64,000 nucleotides of DNA from Chloroflexota bacterium (GTDB taxonomy: Bacteria > Chloroflexota > UBA11872). The translations under genes were made by a program, and so were the position numbers. The stretch spans positions 124,001-188,000 of the forward strand of contig JAPOVQ010000035.1 of the NCBI GenBank assembly GCA_026708035.1. Direction: 5' to 3'. Below are positions 55,252 to 63,978 of the stretch, in pieces. Every line of letters starts with the position of its first letter. The stretch's first letter is position 1. The notes beneath the pieces are model-generated. The model made no database searches. It was not told the DNA's origin and saw only the letters and a list, made by a program, of their open reading frames with translations.

Positions 55252-56526
55252 ATGACAGTGGTCCGGTCGTGCACGGTCGTCTTTGTGGGCGTCGGCAATC
55301 CCGCCGCGCTGGCGCCACGCGCTCGTCGGGCGATTCGCGGCGCCGACACGCTCGTCAGCTGGGTCGAGCCGCCGGACGGACTTGTGGATCGGCCCGTGGT
55401 GCGGCTGGCCACGCCGTCGCGCCGATCGTGGAAAGCACGGCTGCTTGGCCTGGGGACGGGCGACCTGACCTACCTGGCCCCTGGCTATGGAGCCGATGAC
55501 GACCCGGGAGCGGCCATCGTTTCGGAGGTCCTGGCGGATACCGGTTGCGAGGTTGACGTGTTGGGTCTGGACGGACCTCAGGCGCCCGGACCGGCGTTGA
55601 TCGGACCGGCGGCCCAAGCGTGGCTGCCCGACCCGGCGCTGGCGGCGGTGGTGCGGGGCATACGCGATGCGGCCGAGCTCGAACGCTGGCGCCAAACGAT
55701 CGCGCGGGAGTTCGGCCATGCTGCCCAACTGCGCCTCCGCCCGTGGAGTTCAACCACCTGGCAGGACCTCGACGATCGACCGGCGGAGTTCCCCCTGACG
55801 CTGCGCGCGGAGCCTACCGAAGCCTCGCGCGAGCGATCGGTCACTCGTCTCCGCGAGGTCTTCGAAACGCTGCGGGGACCCGAAGGCTGTCCCTGGGACC
55901 GGGCCCAAACCCACGCCTCGCTGCGCAAGTATGTCCTGGAGGAGGCCGCGGAAGTCGTCGACGCCATTGACGACGGCGAGCCGAGCGACCTCGCGGGCGA
56001 GCTCGGCGACCTCCTGGCCAACATCGTGTTGCACGCCGAAATCGCGCGCCAGGCCGAGAACTTCGCCTGGCCGGACGTCGTCCAAGGAGTCACCGCCAAG
56101 ATGGTGCGCCGCCATCCGCACGTCTTTGGCGAGCAGACCGCCCACGAGATATCCGAGGTCGCCGCCATCTGGCAGCACGCGAAACGCGCCGAAGCCGCGC
56201 GAGACGGCCAGGCGATCCGGGACGGCGCGCTGCCCGCCCTGGCGCAGGCGGCCAAGCTCTCCGCAATCCTGGATGGCCGTGCGGCGACGGACGGTCTGCC
56301 GCCGGGCGCCACGGCTGCGATTCGCTGGTATCGAAATTCAGAAATCGCCGCCGACGATGCCCGCGCCGGCGACGCGCTGTTGGGTCTGGCGCTCGACGCC
56401 AAGAGCGTGGGGATCGACCCCGAGCTGGCGCTCCGCGACGCGCTGCGGCGGACTCGCTCCCGGCTCGCGGCGATCAAGTCGACCCAGGCCGACGGTTCGT
56501 CGGCTGAGAATATTTATGTCAAATAG
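55252..56526 (+). CDS. mazG: MazG nucleoside triphosphate pyrophosphohydrolase with eroded methylase-like N-terminus
   Basis: The catalytic MazG domain (about residues 195-300) has LRGPEGCPWDRAQTHASL, the metal motif LEEAAEVVDAI and ELGDLL. A second, weaker MazG-like repeat follows (GDALLGLALDAKSVGIDPELALR) with its acidic residues partly lost. The first 180 residues look like a reduced tetrapyrrole-methylase domain as in YabN fusions (VVFVGVGNP, ARRAIRGADTLV) without the methylase motifs. It hydrolyses NTPs to NMPs, for example aberrant nucleotides. ATG 55252 is chosen over the GTG at 55237. Confidence 0.82.
   Translation: MTVVRSCTVVFVGVGNPAALAPRARRAIRGADTLVSWVEPPDGLVDRPVVRLATPSRRSWKARLLGLGTGDLTYLAPGYGADDDPGAAIVSEVLADTGCEVDVLGLDGPQAPGPALIGPAAQAWLPDPALAAVVRGIRDAAELERWRQTIAREFGHAAQLRLRPWSSTTWQDLDDRPAEFPLTLRAEPTEASRERSVTRLREVFETLRGPEGCPWDRAQTHASLRKYVLEEAAEVVDAIDDGEPSDLAGELGDLLANIVLHAEIARQAENFAWPDVVQGVTAKMVRRHPHVFGEQTAHEISEVAAIWQHAKRAEAARDGQAIRDGALPALAQAAKLSAILDGRAATDGLPPGATAAIRWYRNSEIAADDARAGDALLGLALDAKSVGIDPELALRDALRRTRSRLAAIKSTQADGSSAENIYVK
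56514..56522 (-). other. TTKACATAA motif (XerD half-site-like), copy 9
   Basis: Reads TTATGTCAA on the plus strand at the end of mazG (I-Y-V-K-stop), followed by AT. The 11 bases TTATGTCAAAT differ from the E. coli XerD arm at one position. See the finding on the polarised motif family. Confidence 0.55.
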
Positions 56527-56619
56527 ACCTCCGCGCATGCGACTGTCGGGGTCACCACGGCCAGCGGGCGTCATCCCTGCCACCATTGGCGGCATGTACT
56601 CCGTGGCATTCGGGGCCTG

Positions 56620-57384
56620 ATGCAGCGCCTCGTCGCCCTGATCAGCGACTTTGGGACCACCGATTCCTACGCCGGCCAGATGGAGGCCGCCGTGCTGGCC
56701 CAAGCCCCGGACGCTCGTGTGGTCTCAATCACGCACGGAATCCCCCCACAAGACATTGCACTTGGCGCGGTCGTCGTTGCGGCCTCGTTGGAGCGCCTGC
56801 CACTTGGCGCGATCCTCGTGGCGGTCGTCGATCCCGGTGTGGGCGGCCGGCGCCGCGGCCTCATCGTGCGCGCGGCGTCGCGGTGGCTGGTGGGACCCGA
56901 CAACGGCCTCCTGATGGGCCCGCCTGCCATCGAAGGCGTCTGGCATCTCGACCGACCCGACTACTGGAACCCCGATCCTCACCCCACGTTTCATGGTCGG
57001 GATGTGTTCGCCCCCGTCGCGGGGCACCTTGCGCGCTACGTGCGACCGGACGCGATGGCATCGCCCATCGGTGACGCCCTTCCCGCACCCGAGACCGTGG
57101 CGCAGGCGCGGGACGGCATGGCGGAGGGGCGGATCGTCCAGGTCGATCACTTTGGCAATCTGATCACCAACATCCCGAGCGCAGCCGTAGAGGCAATCGC
57201 GCACGGCGTTGTGGAACTCTGCGGTATGCGCATCGACGGCGTGCAGCCGACCTACGGATCGGGATCGGATCCTGTCGCCGTGGTGAGCAGCCTTGGGCTG
57301 TTGGAAATCGCGGTTCCCGGCAGCAGCGCCCAATCGACCCTGGGGGCGAAACGCGGCGACCCCGTTCGGCTGCGGCCGGCGTGA
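56620..57384 (+). CDS. S-adenosyl-L-methionine hydrolase (DUF62/adenosyl-chloride synthase family)
   Basis: The protein of 254 residues shows the SAM hydroxide adenosyltransferase motifs: ISDFGTTDSYAGQM, VVDPGVGGRRR, LVGPDNGLLMGP, TFHGRDVFAPVA and VDHFGNLITNI. Family members split SAM to adenosine and methionine with water; a few use halide. The Arg-Asp-His set typical of the water-using type seems present. ATG start after a 93 bp gap from mazG that shows no clear signal. Confidence 0.85.
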   Translation: MQRLVALISDFGTTDSYAGQMEAAVLAQAPDARVVSITHGIPPQDIALGAVVVAASLERLPLGAILVAVVDPGVGGRRRGLIVRAASRWLVGPDNGLLMGPPAIEGVWHLDRPDYWNPDPHPTFHGRDVFAPVAGHLARYVRPDAMASPIGDALPAPETVAQARDGMAEGRIVQVDHFGNLITNIPSAAVEAIAHGVVELCGMRIDGVQPTYGSGSDPVAVVSSLGLLEIAVPGSSAQSTLGAKRGDPVRLRPA

Positions 57385-57411
57385 TGCCGCGATTCGTGCA
57401 TGCGCGACACA

Positions 57412-57420
57412 TTATGTCAA
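57412..57420 (-). other. TTKACATAA motif (XerD half-site-like), copy 10
   Basis: TTATGTCAA on the plus strand in the short gap between the SAM hydrolase gene and the M50 protease gene, 23 bp before the GTG start. See the finding on the polarised motif family. Confidence 0.5.
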
Positions 57421-57442
57421 GTTTAGGCTCCGGGACTGCGCC

Positions 57443-58093
57443 GTGCTGCTGAGATACGCCTCCGATCCCGAGTTCCTCATCATGGTGATCGTCGCGTTCG
57501 TCGTGGCGATCACTATTCACGAGGCCGCGCACGCGCTGGCCGCCACGTGGCTTGGCGACGACTTGCCGCGGCTCCAGGGGCGCTTGACGCTGAATCCCAT
57601 GCGTCACCTCGATCCCCTGGGCACGCTCATGATCGCCTTCGCCTCATTCGGCTGGGGTCGGCCGGTGCTGGTCAATCCCTACCGGCTCCGCTTCGGCCTC
57701 AACCGCGGGATGGCGCTGGTCGCGCTCGCCGGCCCGGTGTCGAACGTAGCGCTTGCGTTGGCGCTGACCCCGGTCACGCGCCAGCTTCTCGACTCATTGC
57801 CGAACCTGATTGGATCTACGCCCGATGTCCTGGCGGCAAAGGCATTGCTGGTGGCGGTGGAAATCAACATCGTGCTTGCCGTCTTCAATCTGCTGCCGAT
57901 CCCGCCGCTGGATGGATTCAGCGTGCTCGTCGGCGTCGCTCCGCAGCCGCTCGCCGACCGGCTGAACGAGCTGCGGCGATATGGTCCCTACCTGCTCATC
58001 GGCATCTTCATGCTCATTTGGCTGATTCCCCAGGGAACGATCATCATCACCGGCCCGGCCCAATGGATCTTCGAGTTTCTCCTTGGCGCTTAG
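57443..58093 (+). CDS. Site-2 protease family (M50) membrane protein
   Basis: A membrane protein of about 216 residues with the zinc motif HEAAH in the first helix, then LNPMRHLDPLGTLMI, a further helix with LVALAGPVSNVALALAL, and NLLPIPPLDGFSVL with the Asp ligand. This compact form without PDZ matches the YwhC/Rv-type group of M50 proteases, whose substrates are mostly unknown. The GTG at 57443 fits the start of the first helix. It overlaps the HD gene by 11 bp and heads the M50-HD-scpA-scpB operon. Confidence 0.85.
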   Translation: MLLRYASDPEFLIMVIVAFVVAITIHEAAHALAATWLGDDLPRLQGRLTLNPMRHLDPLGTLMIAFASFGWGRPVLVNPYRLRFGLNRGMALVALAGPVSNVALALALTPVTRQLLDSLPNLIGSTPDVLAAKALLVAVEINIVLAVFNLLPIPPLDGFSVLVGVAPQPLADRLNELRRYGPYLLIGIFMLIWLIPQGTIIITGPAQWIFEFLLGA

Positions 58094-58571
58094 CTACCGC
58101 GCAAAACAGTTCGCCCGGACCTTCGGCCGCGGGGTTCCGCGCCGGCAACTGGCTGCGGCCCTCCAGCAACTGACGCCGAACGAGCGACGGCTCGTGGGGC
58201 GGCTGCGGCCGGTCGATCAGCGGCACTCGCTGGCGGTATATGCGGCCGCCCGGGCCGCCGCGCCCGACGACCGCGTGCTCTGGGTGGCGGCGCTGCTGCA
58301 TGATGTGGGCAAGGGCCGACCGGGCCGCATCGATCGGGTGATGCTGACGCTGCTGGAAACGTCCGCGCCGTGGCTGCTGATCCGCTGGCGACGGCATCCG
58401 CCGAGCAGCCGTCGCGGCCGGGTGTCGGGCCTGGTGGCGCATACCGAGGCCAGCGCGCAACTGGCGGAGCTTGCCGGCTCAGCGCCCGAGGTCGTGCAAA
58501 CCATCCGCGCCTACGGCCACCGCGACCACGCCCGTGGGCGGCTGCTGGCGGAGTTGGACTCGAAGCGATGA
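58083..58571 (+). CDS. HD-domain protein
   Basis: A small protein of 162 residues with QRHSLAVYAAA, LLHDVGKG (the HD pair) and VAHTEASAQLAELAG. The pattern is that of a minimal HDIG phosphohydrolase. Substrate unknown. The TTG start lies in the end of the M50 gene and its stop overlaps the scpA ATG (ATGA), so it belongs to the same transcript. Confidence 0.78.
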   Translation: MALSYRAKQFARTFGRGVPRRQLAAALQQLTPNERRLVGRLRPVDQRHSLAVYAAARAAAPDDRVLWVAALLHDVGKGRPGRIDRVMLTLLETSAPWLLIRWRRHPPSSRRGRVSGLVAHTEASAQLAELAGSAPEVVQTIRAYGHRDHARGRLLAELDSKR

Positions 58572-59341
58572 AGGTTCCCTGGCGCGCGGTCGGTCAACAT
58601 TCGGCGCTTACCGGCTTCGAGGTCCGGGTCGACGGATTCGACGGACCGCTCGACCTGCTGCTTGATCTCATCGAGCGTCAGGGATTGGACATCACGGGCG
58701 TCTCCGTGCTCGCAGTCACCGACCAATTCCTCGCCTACGCGCAGGACATCGAGGCGCAATACGCCGACGCCGCCTCGGAATTCCTCCTCGTCGGCTCCCA
58801 GTTGCTGCTGCTCAAGTCGCGCGCGCTCCTGCCGGCCCAACCCGACGACCCGGAGGAAGAGACGGCCGAGGATCTGGCCGCCCGGTTGCGGGTGTACGCC
58901 GCGTTCAGAGCCGTTGCCGCCGATCTGGGCGAACGTTGGGAATCGGGCGCCACCTCCTTCATTCGGGTAGCCACACCCCTTGTTGCTCAGCCGCCGCTCG
59001 AGTCCGGCGGCGGCGATTTGGACGTGCTCATGGCCGCCATGCGGTCGCTCGTGGCCGGCGCCGAGGAGGCCAACGCCGGGCCGCCGGTGCCGCACCGGCG
59101 CGTCACCGTGGAAGAACGCGTGCGCGCCGTGCGCGAGCGGATGGCCCGCGACGGTGAGCTGTCGTTCTCGGCGCTCGCCGCCGAGTGCAACGGACGCGAC
59201 GAGCTTGTCGCGACGTTCATGGCGCTGCTCCACCTGGTGATCGAGCGCAGCGTGCAGGTCGTGCAGGCGCGGCCGTTTGGCGAAATCACGTTGCGTTGGT
59301 CGGCCGCGACGGCCAACGGCGACGGGCAAACGACCCGATGA
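58568..59341 (+). CDS. scpA: Segregation and condensation protein A
   Basis: Kleisin subunit of the SMC condensin complex. The N-terminal block FEVRVDGFDGPLDLLLDLIERQGLDI and the LLLLKSRALLP helix are diagnostic. The C-terminal winged-helix end has LVATFMALLHLVIERSVQVVQ and FGEITL. 257 residues. ATG overlaps the HD gene stop, and its stop overlaps scpB. No smc gene is in the window. Confidence 0.93.
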   Translation: MKVPWRAVGQHSALTGFEVRVDGFDGPLDLLLDLIERQGLDITGVSVLAVTDQFLAYAQDIEAQYADAASEFLLVGSQLLLLKSRALLPAQPDDPEEETAEDLAARLRVYAAFRAVAADLGERWESGATSFIRVATPLVAQPPLESGGGDLDVLMAAMRSLVAGAEEANAGPPVPHRRVTVEERVRAVRERMARDGELSFSALAAECNGRDELVATFMALLHLVIERSVQVVQARPFGEITLRWSAATANGDGQTTR

Positions 59342-59949
59342 CCACGCCCGATCGCGAGTCGCCGGCCGCTGGCGGCCCCGATCTCGCCGACGAGCTGGTC
59401 GACGATCTGGGCCTGAGCGTCGTGATCGAGGCGCTGCTGTTCGTGGCCGACCGCCCGTTGACCGTCGACGAGATCGCCGAGATCACCGGCGCCCCGGCCG
59501 CCGACGTGTCCGACTCGATGTCGCGGCTGCAGGACGTCTACGCCGACCGCGGCATCGTGCTGCTGCAGCATGCCGACGGCTATCGGTTGGTCTCGTCGCC
59601 GCGGGCGGCGACGTTTTGTCGGCGCTTGCTTGGCCTCGAAACGCGAGCGCGCCTCTCGCGGGCCGCGCTCGAAACCCTGGGAATCATCGCCTATCGACAG
59701 CCCGTGACCCGGTCGGAAATTGAAAGCATCCGCGGGGTGGACGCCGACAGCGCCCTGGCCACCTTGCTCACCCGCGGGCTGGTCGAGGAAGTCGGGCGGC
59801 TCGATACGCCCGGACGCCCGGTCCAATTCGGGACGTCCGATCTGTTTCTGGCCTACTTCGGCATTCCGTCGCTCAGCGCGCTACCGGAGCTCGATCTTCC
59901 CGACCCTGAGCACGGTGAGGCCCCGCCGACTCAAACCGCGGACGACTGA
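59338..59949 (+). CDS. scpB: Segregation and condensation protein B
   Basis: Winged-helix partner of ScpA, 203 residues. VVIEALLFVADRPLTVDEIAEITG, the strand GIVLLQHADGYRLVSS, and LSRAALETLGIIAYRQPVTRSEIESIRGV match the family closely. The acidic, Pro-rich C-terminus is variable as usual. ATG 59338 overlaps the scpA stop by 4 bp. Convergent with rpsI 7 bp downstream. Confidence 0.94.
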   Translation: MTTPDRESPAAGGPDLADELVDDLGLSVVIEALLFVADRPLTVDEIAEITGAPAADVSDSMSRLQDVYADRGIVLLQHADGYRLVSSPRAATFCRRLLGLETRARLSRAALETLGIIAYRQPVTRSEIESIRGVDADSALATLLTRGLVEEVGRLDTPGRPVQFGTSDLFLAYFGIPSLSALPELDLPDPEHGEAPPTQTADD

Positions 59950-59956
59950 GCGAAAA

Positions 59957-60349
59957 CTAGCGCTTCGTAAACTGCTTGGCCTTGCGCGCGCCGACCAGTC
60001 CTGGCTTCTTGCGCTCCTTCACGCGGGCGTCGCGCGTGAGCATGCCGGCGCGCTTCAGCGGCGGACGAAACTCGCGGTCCATTTCGCAGAGCGCTCGCGC
60101 CAAGCCCAAGCGGATCGCGCCCGCCTGGCCGCGCTGACCGCCACCCTTCACCAGCGCCGAGATGCCAACGTTGGCCTCTTCAAGCACGCGCAGGGGTTCC
60201 AGGGCGTGGTACCGGTCAAACGCCAGCGGCAGGAATTGCTCGATGGGTTTGCCGTTCACGATGAACGGACCGCCGCCCGGAAAGACCCGCACTTGGGCAA
60301 TGGCTGACTTTCGCCGGCCCAGACCGTAGTAGTAGTTCCCTTCAAGCAT
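59957..60349 (-). CDS. rpsI: 30S ribosomal protein S9
   Basis: 130 residues with YYGLGRRKSAIAQVRVFPG, VKGGGQRGQAGAIRLGLARAL and the basic end RDARVKERKKPGLVGARKAKQFTKR (in parts), whose C-terminal KR reaches the P-site tRNA. Last gene of the ribosomal operon, 4 bp after rplM. Confidence 0.96.
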   Translation of the reverse strand: MLEGNYYYGLGRRKSAIAQVRVFPGGGPFIVNGKPIEQFLPLAFDRYHALEPLRVLEEANVGISALVKGGGQRGQAGAIRLGLARALCEMDREFRPPLKRAGMLTRDARVKERKKPGLVGARKAKQFTKR

Positions 60350-60353
60350 GGTG

Positions 60354-60767
60354 TCAGGTTACCGCCTTCGGCCGTTGGCCGGTATGGGGATGCTCTGCGC
60401 CCGCATACACCCGCAGGCGGCGAAAGCAGGCCCGCCCCAGGGAGTTCTTGGGCAGCATGCCGCGGACTGCAAGCTCGATCACCCGCTCCGGGCGCTGCTC
60501 CAGCATGCGGTCGAGACGCGTCTGCCGCAGCCCACCCGGATAGCCGGAATGGCGGTAGTAGTACTTCTGCGTCGGCTTGTTGCCCGTCACGCGCACCTGC
60601 GACGCGTTGATGACGATCACGCCGTCGCCGCAATCGAGATTGGGCGCAAATTCCGGCTTGTGCTTGCCCCGCAACAGCTGGGCGATCTCGGTTGCCAGCC
60701 GGCCGAGCACACGTTCGTTCGCGTCGACCACCCGCCAGTCGCGGGCGCCGCTCGCCTTGGCGCTCAT
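60354..60767 (-). CDS. rplM: 50S ribosomal protein L13
   Basis: 137 residues: [49 protein letters not shown] and [12 protein letters not shown] are the family blocks. The ATG at 60767 overlaps the truA stop (ATGA). The order rplQ-truA-rplM-rpsI is common in many bacteria. Confidence 0.96.
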   Translation of the reverse strand: MSAKASGARDWRVVDANERVLGRLATEIAQLLRGKHKPEFAPNLDCGDGVIVINASQVRVTGNKPTQKYYYRHSGYPGGLRQTRLDRMLEQRPERVIELAVRGMLPKNSLGRACFRRLRVYAGAEHPHTGQRPKAVT

Positions 60768-61555
60768 GCCGACACCTCCAGGGCCACCGCCGACCGGTGG
60801 GCGCGGTTGGTTGCCGCCGGATACTGCACGCCGACGAGCGTCAAGCCGTGCGCGGGCGCCGTCGCCCCCACGGATGCGCGGTCGCCCGAGTGGAGCAGGC
60901 GTCGCACGTCGGCGGCCGTCAAGTCCCCGCGGCCGACTCGCACCAGGGCAGCCACCATGCGCCGCACCATGCGGTGGAGAAACGCGTTGCCCGACAAGCG
61001 CACGGCGATCATAGGGCCCTCGCGCCACACGGCGATGTTCGTGATGTCCCGCCGGGTGCGCGTCTCAGGTCCAATGGTGAACGCGCGAAAGTCATGGGCG
61101 CCAACGAATTCGCCTGCGGCTTCCTCCATCAGCGCAACGTCCAGCGGTTCGCGAACGTGCCACGCGCGGCCCCGGTCCAAGACCGGACGCTGCGGCGTCT
61201 GGGCGATGCGGTACTCGTAGGTGCGCTCGACCGCGTCCCGCCGCGCGTGGAAGCTGTCGGCCACGGTCGAGAGGCTTAGGGCGACGAGATCCTCGGGCAA
61301 CCGGGCATTCCAGGCTCGCCAGAGCGTCGCGTCATCCAATCGCGTCGCCACGCGCGCGCTCACCACCTGACCCGTCGCATGCGTACCGGCATCCGTCCGG
61401 CCCGCGCCGGTGACGTGGATCTGGTGGCCCACGACCGTTGCCAGTGCGGCCTCCAACTCCTGCTGCACGGTGCGCGCGGCGGCTTGGCGCTGGAATCCGG
61501 CAAATCCGACGCCGTCGTACTCGATCGTGGCGCGTACCGTGCGCGATTGGGTCAC
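60764..61555 (-). CDS. truA: tRNA pseudouridine(38-40) synthase
   Basis: Isomerises uridines 38-40 in the anticodon arm. The catalytic Asp lies in [45 protein letters not shown] and [13 protein letters not shown] are also seen. 263 residues from the GTG at 61555, which overlaps the rplQ stop (GTGA). The open frame upstream in rplQ is a shadow. Confidence 0.95.
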   Translation of the reverse strand: MTQSRTVRATIEYDGVGFAGFQRQAAARTVQQELEAALATVVGHQIHVTGAGRTDAGTHATGQVVSARVATRLDDATLWRAWNARLPEDLVALSLSTVADSFHARRDAVERTYEYRIAQTPQRPVLDRGRAWHVREPLDVALMEEAAGEFVGAHDFRAFTIGPETRTRRDITNIAVWREGPMIAVRLSGNAFLHRMVRRMVAALVRVGRGDLTAADVRRLLHSGDRASVGATAPAHGLTLVGVQYPAATNRAHRSAVALEVSA

Positions 61556-61902
61556 AGCAACTCCAAGCGCGCCAAGGGGGCGCCATCGCCCAGCCGGCGG
61601 CCCAGTCGATACATCTTGGTGAAACCGCTGGTGCGATCGGGAAACCGCTCCGGCACGGTGTCGAACAGGTCTTTCACGACTTCGCGGTCGGGCAGCCACG
61701 CCAGCGCCTGGCGTCGGGCGTGAAGATCGCCGCGCTTCGCCAGCGTCACCAGGTGATCCACCTCGGGTCGGATGGCCTTGGCCCGCGCCTCGGTAGTTTG
61801 GACGTGGCCGTGCAGCAGCAACGATCGCACCAGGCCACGCACCAGCGACTTGCGGCGCGCCGGGTTGCAGCCGAGGTGCCGTCCCTTGCGGCGGTGGCGC
61901 AT
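61552..61902 (-). CDS. rplQ: 50S ribosomal protein L17
   Basis: 116 residues opening MRHRRKGRHLGCNPARRKSL, with RSLLLHGHVQTTEARAKAIRP and a C-terminal tail SGFTKMYRLGRRLGDGA. Starts 2 bp after rpoA, as in the alpha operon. Confidence 0.96.
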   Translation of the reverse strand: MRHRRKGRHLGCNPARRKSLVRGLVRSLLLHGHVQTTEARAKAIRPEVDHLVTLAKRGDLHARRQALAWLPDREVVKDLFDTVPERFPDRTSGFTKMYRLGRRLGDGAPLARLELL

Positions 61903-61904
61903 GG

Positions 61905-62873
61905 CTAGCTCGTCTCCTCCGCCCCATTGCCGTCGGCAAGCGTGAGCCCGCGTTGGGCCAGCCCGGCGCGGATCTCGTCAATGAGACGAACGCCCATGCC
62001 GCGCAGCGCGAAGAGGTCGTCCTCGGTCATCGCCGCGATCTCCTCGATCGTCTCCACCCCGTGCCGCTTCAGGCAGTTCACCGCCCGATTTGAGAGCTTG
62101 AGGTCTTCCAGCGGCTCGCCCGGCGCAACGCCCTGATCGGCCAGCAAATCGATCGCCGGCCCGGCCGCGACTTCGTCGCCGCCGATCATGCCGAACGAAG
62201 TAACGAGCTGCTGGGCGGCGGCGCGCAGCGCGTCGTGCGGTCCCGTCGATCCATCGGTCCACACCTGCAGCACCAGCCGGTCGTGCTCGGTGTCCTGCCC
62301 GACTTGGGCGTGCTCCACGTGATATTCGACCTTGGTCACCGGCGTGAACACGCGGTCGAGCGGGATCACGCCGATGGGCAACGACTTGGCGCCCTCCGAC
62401 GGCACGTAGCCCACGCCCTGCTCGACGGTGAACTCGCAGCGCAGCAGACCTTCGCCAGGCAGTTCGCACAGGTAGTGGTCGGGATTGACGATCTCCACCC
62501 CGCTCGGCAGCTCGATGTGGCCGGCGGTGATGACGCCGGGCCCGGTTTGCTCCAGCATGCACAGCGAAGGCTCGCGGTTGAACGACCGCAGCCGCACGCG
62601 CTTGACGTTGAGCAGAAACTCGACGATGTCCTCGCGCATGAACTCAAGCGTGCTGAACTCGTGCAAGGCACCATCGATTCGCGCCGTGGCGATGGCCGCG
62701 CCGGGCAGCGACGACAGCAAGGCGCGTCGGAGCGGCGTGCCGAGGGTGTGGGCGAACCCGGGCCGCAACGGCTCGATGTGAAACAAGCCGTAGTCGTCGC
62801 CGAGTTCCTTCGACTCGACGGCGATCGGATCAGACTCGACCGGACTGGCGGCTTCCAACGATTCTAGTAACAC
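61905..62873 (-). CDS. rpoA: DNA-directed RNA polymerase subunit alpha
   Basis: 322 residues. N-terminal dimerisation domain with FHIEPLRPGFAHTLGTPLRRALLSSLPG, then VEYHVEHAQVGQDTEHDRLVLQVWTDGS. The C-terminal domain has LKLSNRAVNCLKRHGVETIEEI, the helix-hairpin-helix unit that contacts UP elements and activators. GTG start with AGAGGAC five bases upstream. Confidence 0.96.
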   Translation of the reverse strand: MLLESLEAASPVESDPIAVESKELGDDYGLFHIEPLRPGFAHTLGTPLRRALLSSLPGAAIATARIDGALHEFSTLEFMREDIVEFLLNVKRVRLRSFNREPSLCMLEQTGPGVITAGHIELPSGVEIVNPDHYLCELPGEGLLRCEFTVEQGVGYVPSEGAKSLPIGVIPLDRVFTPVTKVEYHVEHAQVGQDTEHDRLVLQVWTDGSTGPHDALRAAAQQLVTSFGMIGGDEVAAGPAIDLLADQGVAPGEPLEDLKLSNRAVNCLKRHGVETIEEIAAMTEDDLFALRGMGVRLIDEIRAGLAQRGLTLADGNGAEETS

Positions 62874-62930
62874 AGGCGTCCTCTCGGGTGCGGCTGCTGC
62901 AGGTCGCGCATGCGCCTCCGCACGAAGTCC

Positions 62931-63563
62931 CTAGCGGGAATAGAACTCAACGATGAGCTGCTCGTTCACAGTGGCGTCAATGTGGTCGCGTTCAGGCAGC
63001 GCCGTCACCACGCCGCTGAATTCATCTGGAGTCACGTGCACCCAAGCCGGACGCCCCATGGCGTCGGCCCGGGTCAGCGCGCCGGCGATCGCCTCGATCC
63101 GGCGGCTCTTCTCGCGCACCTGCACGTTGTCGCCAACCTTCAGAGTGGCCGACGGAATGGTGTGCTTGCGGCCATTCAGCACGATGTGGCCGTGGGTGAT
63201 CAGCTGGCGGGCCTGCGCCCGGCTGAGCGCGAATCCCATCCGATACACCACGTTGTCCACGCGCAGCTCCAACTCCTGCAGCAGGCGCTCGCCGCGCGAT
63301 CCGGCGCCGCGGCCCGCGCGCTTGAAGTAGCGGCGGAACTGTCGCTCCAGCACCCCGTAGAGGCGACGGGCCTTCTGTTTCTCACGCAATTGCACGGCAA
63401 ACTCGGTGGCCCGACGACGCGAGAGTCCGCGCGCGCCGGGACCGCCACGATCGCCGCGTCGCTCGATCGCGCATTTCGGCGTGTGGCATCGATCGCCCTT
63501 CAGGAAGAGCTTTTCGCCCTCGCGGCGGCAGAGCCGACAGACGGGACCGGTGTAGCGTGCCAT
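62931..63563 (-). CDS. rpsD: 30S ribosomal protein S4 (zinc-binding form)
   Basis: 210 residues. The N-terminus has four Cys (CRLCRR...CHTPKC), the zinc-binding C+ form of S4. The S4 RNA-binding domain follows (ELRVDNVVYRMGFALSRAQARQLITHGHI, in parts). S4 nucleates 30S assembly and often regulates the alpha operon. 57 bp separate it from rpoA. Confidence 0.96.
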   Translation of the reverse strand: MARYTGPVCRLCRREGEKLFLKGDRCHTPKCAIERRGDRGGPGARGLSRRRATEFAVQLREKQKARRLYGVLERQFRRYFKRAGRGAGSRGERLLQELELRVDNVVYRMGFALSRAQARQLITHGHIVLNGRKHTIPSATLKVGDNVQVREKSRRIEAIAGALTRADAMGRPAWVHVTPDEFSGVVTALPERDHIDATVNEQLIVEFYSR

Positions 63564-63587
63564 GGGCGATTGTTCCTCGAATACGGC

Positions 63588-63977
63588 CTAGACGCGTCGG
63601 CGCTTCGGTGGGCGCGGACCGTTGTGGGGGATCGGCGTCACGTCGGAAATGCTCGTGATGTTGAGGCCGGACCCTTGCAGCGCGCGGATCGCCGCGTCGC
63701 GCCCGGAGCCCGGACCGCGAACGTAGACATCCAGGTCGCGCATGCCCATGTCCATGGCCTGCCGCGCCGCTTGATCGGCCGCCTGCTGCGCCGCGAAGGG
63801 CGTGCTCTTGCGCGACCCCCGGATGCCGACCGTTCCCCCGCTCACGCTGGTCAGCGTCTCGCCCTGGAGGTCCGTGATCGTGATGATCGTGTTGTTGAAA
63901 GTCGCGTGCACGTGGGCGGCCCCCTTGGGCACCGGCGTGCGGTCCCGGCGACGTGCGCGACTGGATCGTTCGGCCAT
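63588..63977 (-). CDS. rpsK: 30S ribosomal protein S11
   Basis: 129 residues with [56 protein letters not shown] and the end [13 protein letters not shown]-type [18 protein letters not shown] start; 24 bp upstream of rpsD in the alpha operon. Confidence 0.96.
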   Translation of the reverse strand: MAERSSRARRRDRTPVPKGAAHVHATFNNTIITITDLQGETLTSVSGGTVGIRGSRKSTPFAAQQAADQAARQAMDMGMRDLDVYVRGPGSGRDAAIRALQGSGLNITSISDVTPIPHNGPRPPKRRRV

Positions 63978-63978
63978 G

